Under the pieces are notes generated by a model. That model was not told where the DNA came from. It saw only the letters and a program-made list of their open reading frames with translations, and did not search any database. Positions 22,363-34,870 of a stretch of DNA of 64,000 nucleotides are shown one piece after another (the first letter of the stretch is position 1; the number at the start of each line of letters is the position of its first letter). The position numbers were made by a program, and so were the translations under genes. The DNA lies in NCBI GenBank assembly GCA_015680685.1, contig MNCI01015561.1:592418-656417 (forward strand), given 5' to 3'. Origin of the DNA: Gnetum montanum. Lineage: Eukaryota; Streptophyta; Gnetopsida; Gnetales; Gnetaceae.

Positions 22363-22653
22363 GTAAGTTTTACATCGTGGGAATCATGAACCTTTCATTT
22401 ATGATAGAAAATCTTTTAGATTTCTTCTAAATCCCCAAGGTTTACCCATTAAAATAATATTAAAATACTTATCCTAAACAGGGTTAAACCTTACAAATTA
22501 ACTTTGATAGCTGATTAATAAAGTAATAATAATAATAAAACTACCATGGTTACAAACAAGCCTAAGTGTAACTTGATTCAATGAGAAAGGTATTAAATGG
22601 AACTAAGGGTTATAATCTAAAATGATAATCTAGGGTTATGTTTGTGATCACAG
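22363..22653 (+). other. Putative leader intron before the env-position ORF
   Basis: Donor ggag|gtaagttt at 22359-22370 and acceptor tttgtgatcacag at 22641-22653, with the ORF's ATG as the next three bases. The interval is 291 bp and AT-rich, as plant introns are. The minus-strand copy at 34295 keeps a similar tatgtttgtgat word just before its ATG. Confidence 0.5.
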
Positions 22654-25480
22654 ATGGCACCAAAGAGGGGAGCACTAGTAGGATGACCTTCCTAGCTAAG
22701 AGAAAAGTACTCAAGAGGAGGAAGGAGTTAGAAACAACCACAAAAGCCATAATAACAAGAAGCCAAGGCAATGCATGCAATGAAATCTCTTCAAGAGGAG
22801 CCTAAAGTGGAATTTTTCTAGCAGATTCCCATTGCAAAAATTGACCAATCCATGCAAGATCAAGCTCCTAGGACAAGGTCTAATCTCGAAGTCACATTAA
22901 TGGAGGCCTACCTAGAATGAATCAAATCTAAGGAGGTTTAGAGTTTAGTTCTCTAAGAATTAAACTTTGGACCTTTCTTGGGATTGGCATAGGAGGAAGT
23001 CTACACCAACTACAGGGGTCTTCAATGTGGCCCATTCTTTTCTCTAGTGGAGAATGGTACATTGGGAAGACCTACCTATTCTAGAATAACTGGAAAGAAT
23101 ACATGTTTGTCAAAATCAAAGATATCATAATCTCCTACTCGATTGAGGCCATTGTTGAGGTCCTTGGTTTAACTAACACTGGGGTAACATTGATAGAGAT
23201 CTTGACCCAAGAAGATCCAGATGTTAAGAAAGAGTGGGTCTAGGGCTACTATGGGGTGGATCGTAAGGCGTATGGTGCACTCACAAAGGTGAAGAAGGCT
23301 TACTTCAAAATCACAGGCTATCACCTGAACCCTATGATGAGGCCAAGTAAGGTTACGATCTTCTTTGCTCGTGCATGTGCCACTCTAAGCAACAAGTTCC
23401 CTATCAACTTTTCATAGCTTATCTATGTAGAGATAAAAGAGCGCTTTAAAGAAAATAAAAGAGGAAGAAAGATACTCCTCTTTCCATGTCTCATCAGAAA
23501 ACTTTGCAAAATGGAAGGCATAGTGGATTATGCCAATGATACGGTTCTTCATGCTCCTACTGCATTCTAGCAGGAGATGATGAAGGATAAAATAGTAGCA
23601 AAGCTACAGGAGGAGGAGAGGCCACCACCACTAGCACCTATAGGAGAGACCATACTGGAGAAACTTGTAGTTGCAAAAAGGCTCTAAAGACTCCATGAGT
23701 AGCAATTGCAGTAACAACAGGGTTCAGCAGGTGGTGGGTAATCATTAGTTTATCATCCAACACTTAGCCATCTAAATGAAGTTACAAGGACTATCAGTTG
23801 GCTGAAGAAAACTACCTCACTATTTTCCACACAAAGACATTAGATGCTCTCAAGAATAAATCCTACTACTTAGGAGGTTACACGACAACTGTCTTAGTGC
23901 ACTTGGAGGAAGGTTGAGGAGGGGGCAACTACCCTTATGATGTAGCATTGAGGATAGGAAACAATAGTAGAGGTAGTGGCCAATAGGATAGTTGAAGCCT
24001 TAAACACTCCTATGGCATCTATTCTAGACATTCCCACAATGGAAGATATTTAAACATTTGCAAGAGTAAGAACTGGTTGATTAAGCATAGCCCAACATGA
24101 GGAATTGTTGGAATGACTGATGGGATCTGGGCAATTTCTTTTAGAGATCTTTGATCTCTTAGATTAGATTATTGTAATCTAGTTAGAGTTGCTAGAGATG
24201 AAGGGCCATCTCCTAATCGTCAATGCCTAACTAAAGGTAGCCACCATGTAGAACCAATGGTTAGTTAACAAAGTTATAGAATTACGAGCTTGTCTCCTTG
24301 ACTCTATCATCCTTAACCTAGAAGTCACAAGGGATGTAGCTTTCCAACAACTTTAGCAAAGAATAGGGGATGTTGAAAATCCAAAGGAGGTTGTGATTTT
24401 TGATGCAGCCTTGTTGGAAGACATGACATTCAACACTAACAAGAATATGTCATAAGTCTATAAGGATAATTTGGTTCTCACCAAGGACATTCAATGCCTG
24501 TGAAATATCAAATAATAGAAAGACTAGATGCTCAAATTTTTTCAACAATAGAAGGAGCAACTAGCCAAGGTGAATCTTGATTTGAGAGGGTTGGTAGCAG
24601 AGAATAGAAATCTCTTGATGAACAAAGTACATGTGCTTCATTAGAAAATGACCATCGAGGTAGCCTCTTGGAAGAATGAGGCCTTGAGGTTTCATTAGAT
24701 CAAAAATCATTGCAAGGACTAGGTTGGGCTCCTCAAGGAGGTAAATGAGAAGGAAATTCAATATGCCAAGACAAAGATGAACGAGGCCATCCAGCAACTT
24801 CAGTAAAGAGGTGATGTATGGTAGCCAATCTTTGATAGCCTAAACACATACAACAAGATAGAAATTTAGCTAAAGGAGTCGCAAATTGGGGAGATGATAG
24901 AGTACATGAAGATTGCCAACCTTTGTTATGCAAACTTGTCTATTCTAACAATAGGGAGGTTGAGAATTAAATTGGAAAAGTAGGTCACCAATTTCTATCT
25001 TCTATATGAGGTGAAATTCAAGCATCACAAAGAGACAAAGCAATAGTTGAAAACAACCAATGTAGAGCTTGAAGTTCTTAGGAGCATACTCATTTACTAA
25101 TGGTCTGTTGTTGAGAACCTAGCTAGATGGATGAATGACTACTACAGGTTGTAAAACCTAGTGAAGATGTTTGACATCAAACATAAACACTTCACAACTT
25201 GGTTTATCAATGCTTAGGAGATGTTCCTTGTAATGTTGTGCCTATAGGATATCCCTATGTTAGCCCACATTAGTAAAGTCATGTGAACCATGTATGACTT
25301 GCAAGGCAAGGAATAGAAGATGAAAGCATTATTGGATGCTTTCAAGCTTCCACCAACAGTAGCAGATTAGCCTTAACCACCTCCACTGCCACAAGTACCA
25401 GAACTAAATGAAGAACCTTTAGCATCATAGAAACCGCTACCTCTAGGCACTATTTGAGAATTCACCTTATCTTTGGCAAT
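22654..25480 (+). pseudogene. Env-position ORF of element B (plant-transposon-protein-like)
   Basis: Begins MAPKRGALVG. The conserved core at 23270-23580 (FKITGYHLNPMMRPSKVTIF, FFARACATLSNKFPIN, GRKILLFPCLIRKLCKMEG) resembles the domain catalogued as a putative plant transposon protein, also found in Athila-type ORFs. From about 23900 on it is rich in Leu, Glu, Lys and Gln with coiled-coil character. I see no signal peptide, membrane segment or furin-like site, so an envelope role is not supported. Collinear relatives: 31431-34295 (minus), 30010-30361 plus 50988-52190, and 62100-64000. Many stops. Confidence 0.75.
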
Positions 25481-25659
25481 TTAAGGACACCTACTAGAAT
25501 TTTCTAAAAGTGTACAATTTTGTTGCCATAGACAACAATTTTGTAACTTTGTATAATTTGGCACTCAAAGTTAGTTAGCTAGTTAGTTAATCTATTTTCT
25601 AGTTAATAAATTTCATACTTCCCTAATTTTTTTAAGAAGCTTGATCCTACTTTTTTCCA

Positions 25660-25693
25660 CTCAAGGATGAGTTTTCAGTTAATCGTGAGGGTA
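25660..25693 (+). other. Polypurine tract region of element B
   Basis: Reads caaggatgagttttcagtta then atcgtgagggta, ending right before TGATGAG of the LTR. A decayed form of the cagtcatgggggta seen in other copies. Confidence 0.75.
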
Positions 25694-26572
25694 TGATGAG
25701 TATTATCACAACAAGCTATGTCATTGGGCATGCGTCGACACATCCCTGTTGACACATGGTGACATGCATTGATGTAGATGCGTTGACGTTGATGCAAGCA
25801 AAGCCTATATAAATACATGCACTAATCACATTTATGACATGTTAAGGCCATAATGTAGCAAAGCTCTTGTAGTTTGCTTTTCTTAGAGTTAGAATATTTT
25901 CCTTGGAGGGCCCACACTATGAATCAAAGAGATTGTACGACTCTTTATTTAAGCATTAGGTACTTGGATACTTTGGCATGAATGATAATAAAGACAAGAT
26001 TTCTAACATTCATTGTAGTACTTGGATAGTTTAGACTTTCTTATTCACACTTTATTTTTTAATGCACTTTACATTGCTTATCTTAAGTAATTAATGGATT
26101 TAACCATGAACACATGAGTACGACCACTTTGAGCATAATGTATAACACTTGGTAATCCCAGTAGTCGTCATTTGATATACCAAGTAATCATTACTTGGTA
26201 ACCCAATAGTGTTAATACTAGTTCGAGATGTGTACAGTAAGTAGGAGTGACTACTTATGTTAGGATAATTAGTCACTAGAATAGATGAGTAGTTAATTAG
26301 TTAGTTATTAAATGTCATTCATTTCATCATGCACTTAGGATAAAAATACATAAAAAAACCAATAAAGATAGATATCATAAGCTTTATCTCACATTTAACC
26401 ATACACACCGATAGCACAAGTGTGAGTTAGGAAGATAACAATCACATGATTCCTTGGTTCACATTTTTTGACTATGGTAAACTTAGGAACTAAGTGTGTA
26501 GAATTTGACTAGATCACTAGTACATGCTTGTGATTCATATGGTTGGGTGTAGGGTATACTCACTACTTATCA
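25694..26572 (+). repeat. 3' LTR of element B
   Basis: 879 bp from TGATGAGTAT to ACTTATCA. U3 contains cgtcgac and gttgac words and a TATA box (ctatataaata, about 25807). The end carries the tggttgggtgtagggtatac word shared by all LTRs of this family. Right of it begins the truncated RT of relic Z. Confidence 0.9.
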
Positions 26573-28714
26573 AATGTCATCCATCATAGGAATAGGAAAA
26601 TGGTACTTGAAGGTTATCCTATTAGCATCCTTAGAAGTAATGCACATCCTCATTTCAGTAGATTCTTTCTTGGAAACTAATATTATTGGTGTTGTATATG
26701 GGAATATTGACTGCTTAATGAAATCATTTGATAGAAATTCACTAATATACATTGAAAGCTTCTCCCTCTGATGTGTCATCATCTAGTAGGCTCTCTCATT
26801 TGCTTTGGTTTTCTCTAGTATAAAGTTAATTTAATGCTAACTAGACATCATAGGAGGAAGCCCTTTAAATGTTCTCTTGAATACATTAGTAAGTTCTTGT
26901 GCCAAAGTTTGTATTGTAGCTAGAAGTGCATTTCCTTAGTCCTTCTTACATGTTGCAATTATTAATACAATGATGAAAGCATGCCAAGATTGATTATAAG
27001 CTTAAACATATTCTTGATCACTTAAGAAAATCAAAGATGCATTAATAGAATCATTTTAATTAAGCTCTTGTAAAGACATGGGAATTAATTTATGAATGCC
27101 ATTTTTCCTAGGTAGAAACCAAAGGTTTTTATCCTTATCAAAAGTAGCCTTGTTGTTAAATTTCTAAGGTCTACCAAGAATTTAATTAGCATAATTAATT
27201 AAAATAATATCCCAAGATTTCTTGTCATGATAAGAATCAATCCTAAAAGACAAAATAAATTTCTCTTATACTTATTGATAATGATCTTTGAAAGGCTATA
27301 AAACTCTATAGGTCTTTGGATAAAGAAATTTGGAGAGACCTAATCTTTGAACACCCTTAGTAGAGATCAAATTTTCTTAAGCTCCACCATTAATGAGAAT
27401 ACGAATCCATTCCTCACTAGATAAACATCTAGCCCTAATTCTAGAACACATTTTTCTATTAGGATTTTTAACATGGATATTTCCCATGAAGGTACAAGAA
27501 TTAACTTCATTAGGATTTGGTTGACTTATGGAGGTTAAATGATCGTTCTCTATGATTTAAAGTTCCTTCCCTTTGTAGGATTTTGACTTCTTACATTTCC
27601 ATTTCATATGGCCTAATTCCCCATAACTAAAACATTGGATCTTATCAACACATTTTTCCTTGGATTAATTCTTCTTGGAAGACTTGCTACAATCATCTTT
27701 TGGCTTCTCTTGTGTATCTTCCTTGGATTTATTTGTCCCCTTGGAATGTTTGGAATCTTTACCCTTTGAAAAATTTCTTGGACCACTCTTTGCATACCAT
27801 TCCAATTTCTTCTAAGCCTTGAGGGCTAACTCAAATGTCTCATCTAATGCTTGGCCTTCATATAATGTATTCTCTTGCTAATATTCTCTCTTAAGACCAG
27901 CTATGATATTTAAGGCTTGTTCATATTTAGACTATTACACCTTTGCTTAATGGAATACCTTGTAAAATTTCATGTCGTTTTCTCTAACACTTTTTTCTGC
28001 TTATTTAAAATATTTTTGTCTTTGTATCCCTTTTTTCCTATGCTAAGACTCATCAATGTTTTATTTGATCAAATATTACATAAGAAATCAATCTTTGATG
28101 AATGAGCCATGGTTGACCACATAAGCATGACTTTTTCTTTCCCATAAAATATGTGTCATATCCTATAATTTTTTTTTAGCATGTGACACTTTGTTTTTCA
28201 TGAACATCTTCAATTTTAAAATACTTGTTAATTGTCTTTGCTAAGAAGTAAAGAAATTAGTATCTTCCATCCCATTAAAGGTTTTGACCTTCACATGATA
28301 CGTTCTTGCAGCATGTTTGAAGGCCTTGGCAAAAGTAATCTCTATTTCTTGCTTACTTTGTCTTTGTTGTCTTGAAAGAAGCCTAATATTTCTTCCACTG
28401 GGAATACCTCACCTTTGTGAATGATGCATAACTCTTGAAGAATGTTGAACCTCCTCTTCTTTAGCTTTATCCTCATCTTCAAAGTCTGCAAGATCAATGG
28501 GAATTTCATTTTCCAAATCAAGCATAGAATGATGATAATTGGATAAAGAAACCCTAGAATTCACATCTTGCTTAGATCTTCTTGGAGATGGAAACTTGTT
28601 TTTCTCATCTTCTTCTAGATTCTCAAGGTTCTAAAAAATCAATTGAAAAATCCCTTTTATCTTTTACATGTCCTTGAAAAGATATTGAATTATCTTTTTC
28701 TTGGGTGCCATGAT
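26573..28714 (-). pseudogene. Chromovirus-like gag, protease and partial RT (relic Z)
   Basis: Minus-strand Ty3/gypsy relic unrelated to the Athila-like family. Gag starts MAPKKKIIQYL near 28712. A zinc knuckle lies at about 27600-27645 (CFSYGELGHMKWKC, with the second Cys as Tyr). The protease relic is at about 27400 (ILINGGA, where Asp-Ser-Gly-Ala is usual). RT begins about 26850 and is cut at 26573 (FLSNDFIKQSI, VSKKESTEMRMCITSKDANR, FKYHFPIPMMDD). The last RT words are typical of chromoviruses with long single gag-pol frames. It stops exactly where element B's LTR ends, so B probably inserted into it. Confidence 0.8.
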
Positions 28715-29099
28715 GGAATTAGATCAAGATTTAAAATACCTGCAGGAGGAAATGAAAAATCCACAAAAATATGGAAGTACCCACAACCAATTTTCGGAGT
28801 ACCCACAGATGGTAAGAAATATGCAAAACCAACTTGAGTAACTCTAAAGAAAAAGGAAATAAACCCTAGCTTAAGTAAGCTAATGAGTATTTCAAATGAG
28901 TGAAACTATCAAAACCCAAATAAATTGACCTTAATTTTAGGCCAAAGGAATTTTCTCAAACACTATGAAGAGTAGGAAAAGATAAAATCCAAATTATAAC
29001 TCTTATGTAATTGAAGGAGAAGAGTAAAATGATAACTACCTAGCTTAAGGATTGAAGTGAGAAAATTGCTTCTTCATGGCTGAATTATTTCAAGAATCA

Positions 29100-29118
29100 A
29101 AATACTCTAATACTAGTT
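29100..29118 (-). other. Degraded primer site of relic Z, initiator tRNA-Met type
   Basis: The minus strand reads aactagtattagagtat next to the presumed LTR end, close to the common tggtatcagagc primer site after C-to-T and G-to-A changes. Confidence 0.4.
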
Positions 29119-29990
29119 TGGTGTAGACCCTAATACAACAAGTATCCAATTTTCTTAGAACCCAGCTTTAATAAAATTCAAAAGGAACAAAGCATGAGGA
29201 AGAAAAAAACATTCTTTATCCAATGCCAAGATCAAACTACAAATGATGAAAGTGTAACATAATCAAGGAATTGGAACAAGACCTACGACAATCCTCTCTT
29301 ATTCTTACAATCCTCAAGACAAATGTTCAAGAAGAGAAAACTCAAGAAATCCCACAATAAAAACACTCTTCTCCACTCAGGAGCTTCAAATGTTATGATC
29401 AAGAGGGTTCTAACACTTTAAAATCATTCATAGTCTTTATATAGTTTTATGTGATCATTCTTCTATGTCCTGAAATTTCCATATTTTAAGATTTTGATTT
29501 TTTTCGGGACTATGAATGCTTGCTGATAATAACAACATGCATCTTTTAGACTACAATGAGACTACAGCTTGTAGCCCTTCGAAGTAGTAAATCATGCCAA
29601 TTTTTAGTTATTGGAGGCTATGAGTACCTATGGGTCATAGCTGCTCGTATCTTACAAATTATGATGGGACTACGAATTGTAACTCTTCATGTTGGTAAAT
29701 CATATTAATTTTTGACCATTATTTATTTGAGACGACAAGTAGATTATGATGCTCAGTAGCTTACAATTACCTGAGTACAACTAGAGTGTAGCTGGTACTC
29801 TCAGATTGTGACCTCATATACTTGCATCGGTCTTGCACTCCACTAAAGACAAAATATAAGAGATTTTATTCTCGGATGACTAATTATGATAGACTATGAC
29901 TCATAATTGCCTTGTAGTTGCTTTCTTGATCCATATAAACATCACAAAGAAAGTTAAACATAATTATTTGACTCATATGACTTCTAAGGA
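29119..29990 (-). repeat. Probable 5' LTR of relic Z
   Basis: Non-coding AT-rich sequence upstream of Z's gag. The inner end (TG at 29119-29120, CA on the minus strand) is set by the primer site. The outer end is an estimate: plus-strand coding relic Y starts by about 30010. No second LTR is in the window, so this cannot be proved by comparison. Confidence 0.45.
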
Positions 29991-30009
29991 CACTAAGAAT
30001 GTAGAAAAT

Positions 30010-30361
30010 ATCAAAGAGATGGGCTGATGTTGGTATCAGCGAGGCTAAAGGGAGTGTGACTATAAAACAACATGAAGATGCTTTGGATAGGCTACCTTAG
30101 ACAGGGCAAACAATGGATAATTTATTTAACATTCTTAAAGATGTAACAACCCTATAGTCTAGGATGAAAGCAATAAAAACTAAATTGGTGATGCCTAAAT
30201 CATAGTTGGAGAAGATTGAGTTGGATGTTCAAAAATTACAAGAGAAAGATATCCAACTCCATATCTAACTAAGTGACCTAGTGTGGTTTGTGATCCTTGA
30301 TCTGCTTGGTCAATTTTATGAAGATAAGAACATCCATTTAATGGCCAAGCAAAAGCAATGC
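30010..30361 (+). pseudogene. Element Y env-position ORF, left fragment
   Basis: Frame reads KQHEDALDRL, then LEKIELDVQKLQEKDIQLHI, a Leu/Glu/Lys-rich piece matching the coiled-coil half of the env-position ORF of element B (about 24090-24495). It ends at the bases aatgc (30357-30361). The homologous point in B is tcaatgcctg at about 24491, and the reading resumes after aatgc at 50991. Confidence 0.7.
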
Positions 30362-31199
30362 ATCCCAGGTGAGTAGTAGATATTCCCTACACATAACCAC
30401 ACAAATAACTCACATGTATGCATGATCTAGTTGAATTCTATGTACTCTATTTACCTAAGTGGCCTATATCCTTAGATGGTGAAAGGCATGATATGATAAT
30501 CATTGTCTTCCCAATCTATGCTTGCATTAATCTGTTAGTATGATTAAGTGTAATTGAGTTGGAAGATATTTATTTTTATAATTTTTATTATTTTACGTGT
30601 TTATAAAATAATTAAATAAGGGTTTTAATATTTAAATTAACTAACTATCCTAAATGTGAAGCATTCAATTCCACTTTCCATACACATCTTAAAAGTATAT
30701 TAATGCTGCTAGGTTACTAAGATCTACTACTGGGCATACCAAGTAATATATTATGCTTGAAGTGGTCATACTCATATTAATTATGTATTATAATATTAAA
30801 TGCTTAATGACAAGAAAGCAAATTGCATTCAAAGTAAATAATTGGAAAGTAGAGTTAAAATAATCCAAGTGTTGTAACCAATAGAAGAAATCTCAATTGT
30901 ATTGCTATTCATACAACTATGTCCAGGTACATATTGTACTTGAATAAAATCTTGTATAATCAATTCAATTCATGCTACAAGCACTAAGAGAAAAAATTTT
31001 ACTAACCTCTACAAAAAGAAATTGCAAGAGTCTAGTTAAAATAACAATTGAAGGATGTCATAAATGTGAGAGGTATGCACATTTATATAGGCAATGACTA
31101 CATAAGTGTCAATGTACAGCACTAACACATCCCAGCATGTGTTGATGAGGCTACATTGATAGGCATGATCAATGCAATCACCTTATTAATGTTTCATCA
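30362..31199 (-). repeat. 3' LTR of composite X
   Basis: Shares long stretches with 50124-50987 (for example ctacctaagtgg-type and tccttagatggtgaaagg words) and differs clearly from the LTRs at 6762 and 44337. TATA-like ctatataaatgtg (minus) lies near 31085. It ends gtttcatca at 31199, next to the polypurine tract. Confidence 0.85.
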
Positions 31200-31216
31200 T
31201 ACCCCCATGACTGACT
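31200..31216 (-). other. Polypurine tract of composite X
   Basis: Minus-strand reading cagtcatgggggta directly before the LTR. Confidence 0.85.
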
Positions 31217-31430
31217 GAAAACTCATCCTTGAGTAAACAAAAATGGGATTGAGTTTCTTACAAAATTTTGGAAAATATGAAACTTTATTAACTAACTAAC
31301 TAACTAATTGACTTTGTGTACCACATTTACAAAAAGGATTGTAGAATTTATAAAAAGAATGTTGGACTTATTATTACAAAATTTTATAGGTGTCTATCTG
31401 AATGATGATGAGTGAAATAAAGTATTTACA

Positions 31431-34295
31431 TCATACCTGGAGTAAAGACTCTTGTGATGTAGAGGATCCTTCATCACTTCCTTGTCTTATTGGTGGTTGA
31501 GGTTGTCTTGCTATTGCTTCTAGGAATTTGAAGCTTTCTACGAGTTCATCAATTTCTTTTCTTTTCTCTTTGGATCGTAGATGGTCTAGGCTACTTTGCC
31601 TAGATGATTTGGTGCTGGAATATCCCATGCACATGGTAGTAAGAAAAACATTTTCTTCATGTTGATGAACTAGGCTATGAAATATTTATGTTTTACATCA
31701 CATTTTTTGATAAGATTCTGTAATTCTTGGTAGTCACTTATTTTCCTTACTAGGTCTTCAACAATAGATCATTGATGAGTGAATTTGCTTCTAAGAACTT
31801 TAAGCTTTACATTGGCCACTTCCAACCTTTGTTTGGTCTCTTTGTAAAGTTTAAACTCTGTCTCATTAAGAAGGTAAAAATTGGTTACCTATTTCTCCAA
31901 TTCTCTCCTACGTCTTCCCATAGTTAGCATTGCCAAGTTTTCATAGTGGAGGCTAGTAAGCTTCATATATTTAGTCATCTCCTTGATTTGCAACTCCTTT
32001 AGATAGTTCTCTACTTGGTTGTTTGTGTTGAGTCCATCAAAGATAAGCTACCATGTGTCACATCTCTATTGAAGTTACTAGATAGCCTCATTTACCTTTA
32101 GTACCATGTGTTGTCTCTCTATTAGAGTTGTTGAATGGTCTCGTTTAGCTTCGCCTTGGCCAACTTGATTTCCTTTCCATTGACCTCTTTAAGTATCCTA
32201 ACTTAGTCCTTCTAGTGATTTTTCACTCTTTCATACTTTAGGACTTCATTCTTCTAGGTCATGATCTTAATAACAATCTTTTGGTGAAGGGTTTGAACCT
32301 CTTCCATTGAGAGATTTTTGTTCTCTATAGCCAACCTCTTTAGATCCAATTTTATCTTGGCAAGTTGTTCTTGTTGCTAGCGAATGTATTCCACCATTTG
32401 GTCTTTATGTTTCTCAGCATTCTGCAAGTAGTGATTATCATGAGTTAGCATTAGGTTCTCCTTGTGAACTTGTGAGGGGTCATGATCAGTGTCATTAGCG
32501 ATTGCTTCTGGTAGTGATGCCTTAAAAGATTGTCATCTCCTTGACATTCTCAACCTCTTGATATTTTTATTGAAATTGTTGGAAAGCTTCATTTCTTGTT
32601 AGCTCTAGCTTGAAAATGGTAGGATTAGAGAGATGGACTCTAAGTTCTACAACCTCAATGGCTAGCCATTGATTATTAGTAATGGTCTTATCAAGTTGTA
32701 CACTGGTAATTAATAACTTATTTCTTATCTTTGATAACTATGACTAGTTTTCTAATATATCTTTCAGGAGATCTTTGATCTCTTGAAGCAGTTACCCAGC
32801 TTCCACTAGTTGTTCCAATACTTCATTGTGTTGGGCAATGCTCATCCTTCCCATCCCTACTCTTGCTAATGCAAGTACAACTACCATAGTAGTAATATTG
32901 TGAATAGATGTAGTAGGAGAATTTAGAGCTTCTTCAATGTGATTTGCAATCATCTTTATCACTGTTTCTTGGCCCTTGTGTCGCATGACCAAGTTGGTGA
33001 TTCCTTCACCTTCTTCCAGTGTTATAGAGAAGGCTACTACATTCTCAAAAATTTTAAGAAATTTTTATTTTGGAATCATCATAACGACTTCTCTAGCATT
33101 AGGATTAGAGTAGGCAGGTGCCTAGTTTCTCTGCTACGAGAACAATAGTGCAATCTCACTATCTAGCTAACTCATGGCTCTTAAAATCTTATTTAAATAG
33201 CTCATGGCTAGATGATACACTAAAGACTTTCCACCATCTTTGAAGGCTTTTTGTTTTTGTAGCTTCTATTCTCTAAGCTTCCTTAGTCATCCTATGGTTG
33301 CTAACATGTTAAGTATTATCTCCAGTACTACAAGCTATGGTTGTGGTGGTTGCTTCTCCTCTTGAAGCTTGGCAAGAGCTTTATACTTTATCATCTCTTA
33401 CCAAGATGCTATAGAAGTCCTATGAACCATATCATTTGAGTAGTAAGCTATGCCTCCTCTTTTGTAGAGTTTTTTAATTAAGCATGGAAACGGAAGTATC
33501 TTCCTACCCTTCTCATCTTCTTTAAAATAATGTTTAATCTCTAGGAAAATGAATTGTAGTAGGTTGACTAGAAATTTTTCTCTTAGAGCTACACATGCTT
33601 GGGCGAAGAAGGCTATGACCTTGCTGGGCCTCATCATTGAATTAAGGTGATAGGCTGTGATTTTATAGTATGCATGCTTTGCCTTGGTGAGTGCACCATA
33701 CTCCTTACAGTCCACTTAATAGTTCCAATGAAACACTCCTTTTTAGCCTCTAGGTTCTCTTAAGTGAACATCTCTGCCAACTTTGCCTTAGTGTTAGGCA
33801 AACCAAGAGCTTCTACTATGGCTTCAACTGAGTAGGAGATGATGATGTCTTTTATTTTAACACTAGCATCTTCTTATTAGTTGTTCCAGAAGAGGTAGGT
33901 TTTCCCCATGTACCATTCTCCATTGTTAGAGAGAATGGACCGTAGTGGAGACCCTACTATGTTCAAACCTTCTCTAGTGTAAGATCTAAGAAAGCTCGTG
34001 TAGGATGAATCTTTGAATCTTCTTGTTTCAGAGCTTCTTGAAGTAGGCTTTTGTAAGTATGGCCTCCAAATTGGATCCTGGTTTTGGGGCTTCATCCTAC
34101 CTAGATAGGACTATCTCTACTATAAGAATATGTTGGATAAATTCCACCTCAGGCTTCTCACATAGGGGCCTAGTAGCATGAGTAGCTTTAATTGCTTACT
34201 CTTGGGGGTTGTTGCTATTGGTCCCTTTATTCTTGTGGTCATTTTTCCTTGGGCTGTGATGGCCCTTCTATCTGTAGTCCTCTTTTAAGTGTCAT
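31431..34295 (-). pseudogene. Env-position ORF of composite X
   Basis: Starts at the ATG at 34293-34295. The conserved core, open over 105 codons at 33398-33715, reads KAKHAYYKITAYHLNSMMRP, FFAQACVALREKFLVN, GRKILPFPCLIKKLYKRGGI and AYYSNDMVHRTSI. The C-terminal two thirds (33300-31431) are coiled-coil-like (SIAQHNEVLEQLVEAG at about 32800). Collinear with B and I. It lies directly upstream of the polypurine tract and LTR, the position an env gene would occupy, but no membrane segment is visible. Stops are present throughout except in the core. Confidence 0.75.
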
Positions 34296-34559
34296 TTGAC
34301 ATCACAAACATAACGCAGGATTAGTTCTTAGGCATAACCTTTGTTTCTTTAGATATCTATCTTGTTTGATCAAGTTATGCTTATTGGTTAGACATTAGGA
34401 TTTCATTTTTAAGTCCTTGTTTAGTGATCATAGGATTATGATATTATTTTATTTATGTTCTAATAAAGGTTGATTGATATTATCTATTATAATCCTTAGT
34501 TTAATATAATTTTAATATCTTATTCATGGGAGTTGGAAAAAATTTTAAATTTTTTTTTG
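34296..34559. other. AT-rich leader of the env-position ORF
   Basis: On the minus strand it resembles the putative intron of element B in being AT-rich and ending near tatgtttgtgatgtc. The upstream promoter region is not preserved. Confidence 0.4.
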
Positions 34560-34870
34560 TGAAACTCTAGTATTTGTTGCCACCATGACGTAAAGTGTAC
34601 CTTTGGTAGCTCAAGAATTGAAGCGTACCATTTGTGAAAGGTCTTATCTAGCAAACTTCCTAGTAATCCATGTGGAAAACTATAAAGTAAACTTTCTTAT
34701 TATCATGGGAAGGGCTTGGCTCAACATAATGTTGGTAACTGTATGAAACCACCAACATTGGAAGCCTCATGGTTTTGTGATTGTGGGAAGTCACAGGATC
34801 GAAGGTGTTCTTCAAATAGGGCTTAGATGCTTGCTAGTCTTTGGCAACACCAAGGCCTAGATACCTCAAA
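34560..34870 (+). pseudogene. Athila-like protease fragment
   Basis: One frame gives VPLVAQELKRTIC, LANFLVIHVENYKVNFLIIM and GRAWLNIMLVTV, matching the protease downstream half of B (GRALLNTID) and A (GRAWLSTVDA). No neighbouring RT or gag in the same direction, so it is an isolated scrap. Confidence 0.65.

Larger units (their letters stand above)
14553..26572 (+). mobile_element. Element B: Athila-like retrotransposon with env-position ORF (5' LTR lost)
   Basis: Order on the plus strand: gag (14553-16880), protease (17120-17640), RT/RNase H (18000-19330), integrase (19440-20695), post-pol region with an LTR-like promoter (22120-22218), env-position ORF (22654-25480), polypurine tract, 3' LTR (25694-26572). 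The 5' LTR is not present next to gag, where the split minus-strand LTR abuts. All ORFs are broken by stops, so this is a dead copy, but its layout is the fullest in the window together with element I. Confidence 0.9.

Noticed and set aside
31431-34295. Retroviral-type envelope gene
   Set aside because: Position fits, but no signal peptide, membrane span or cleavage site is visible, and the core resembles a plant transposon protein domain.
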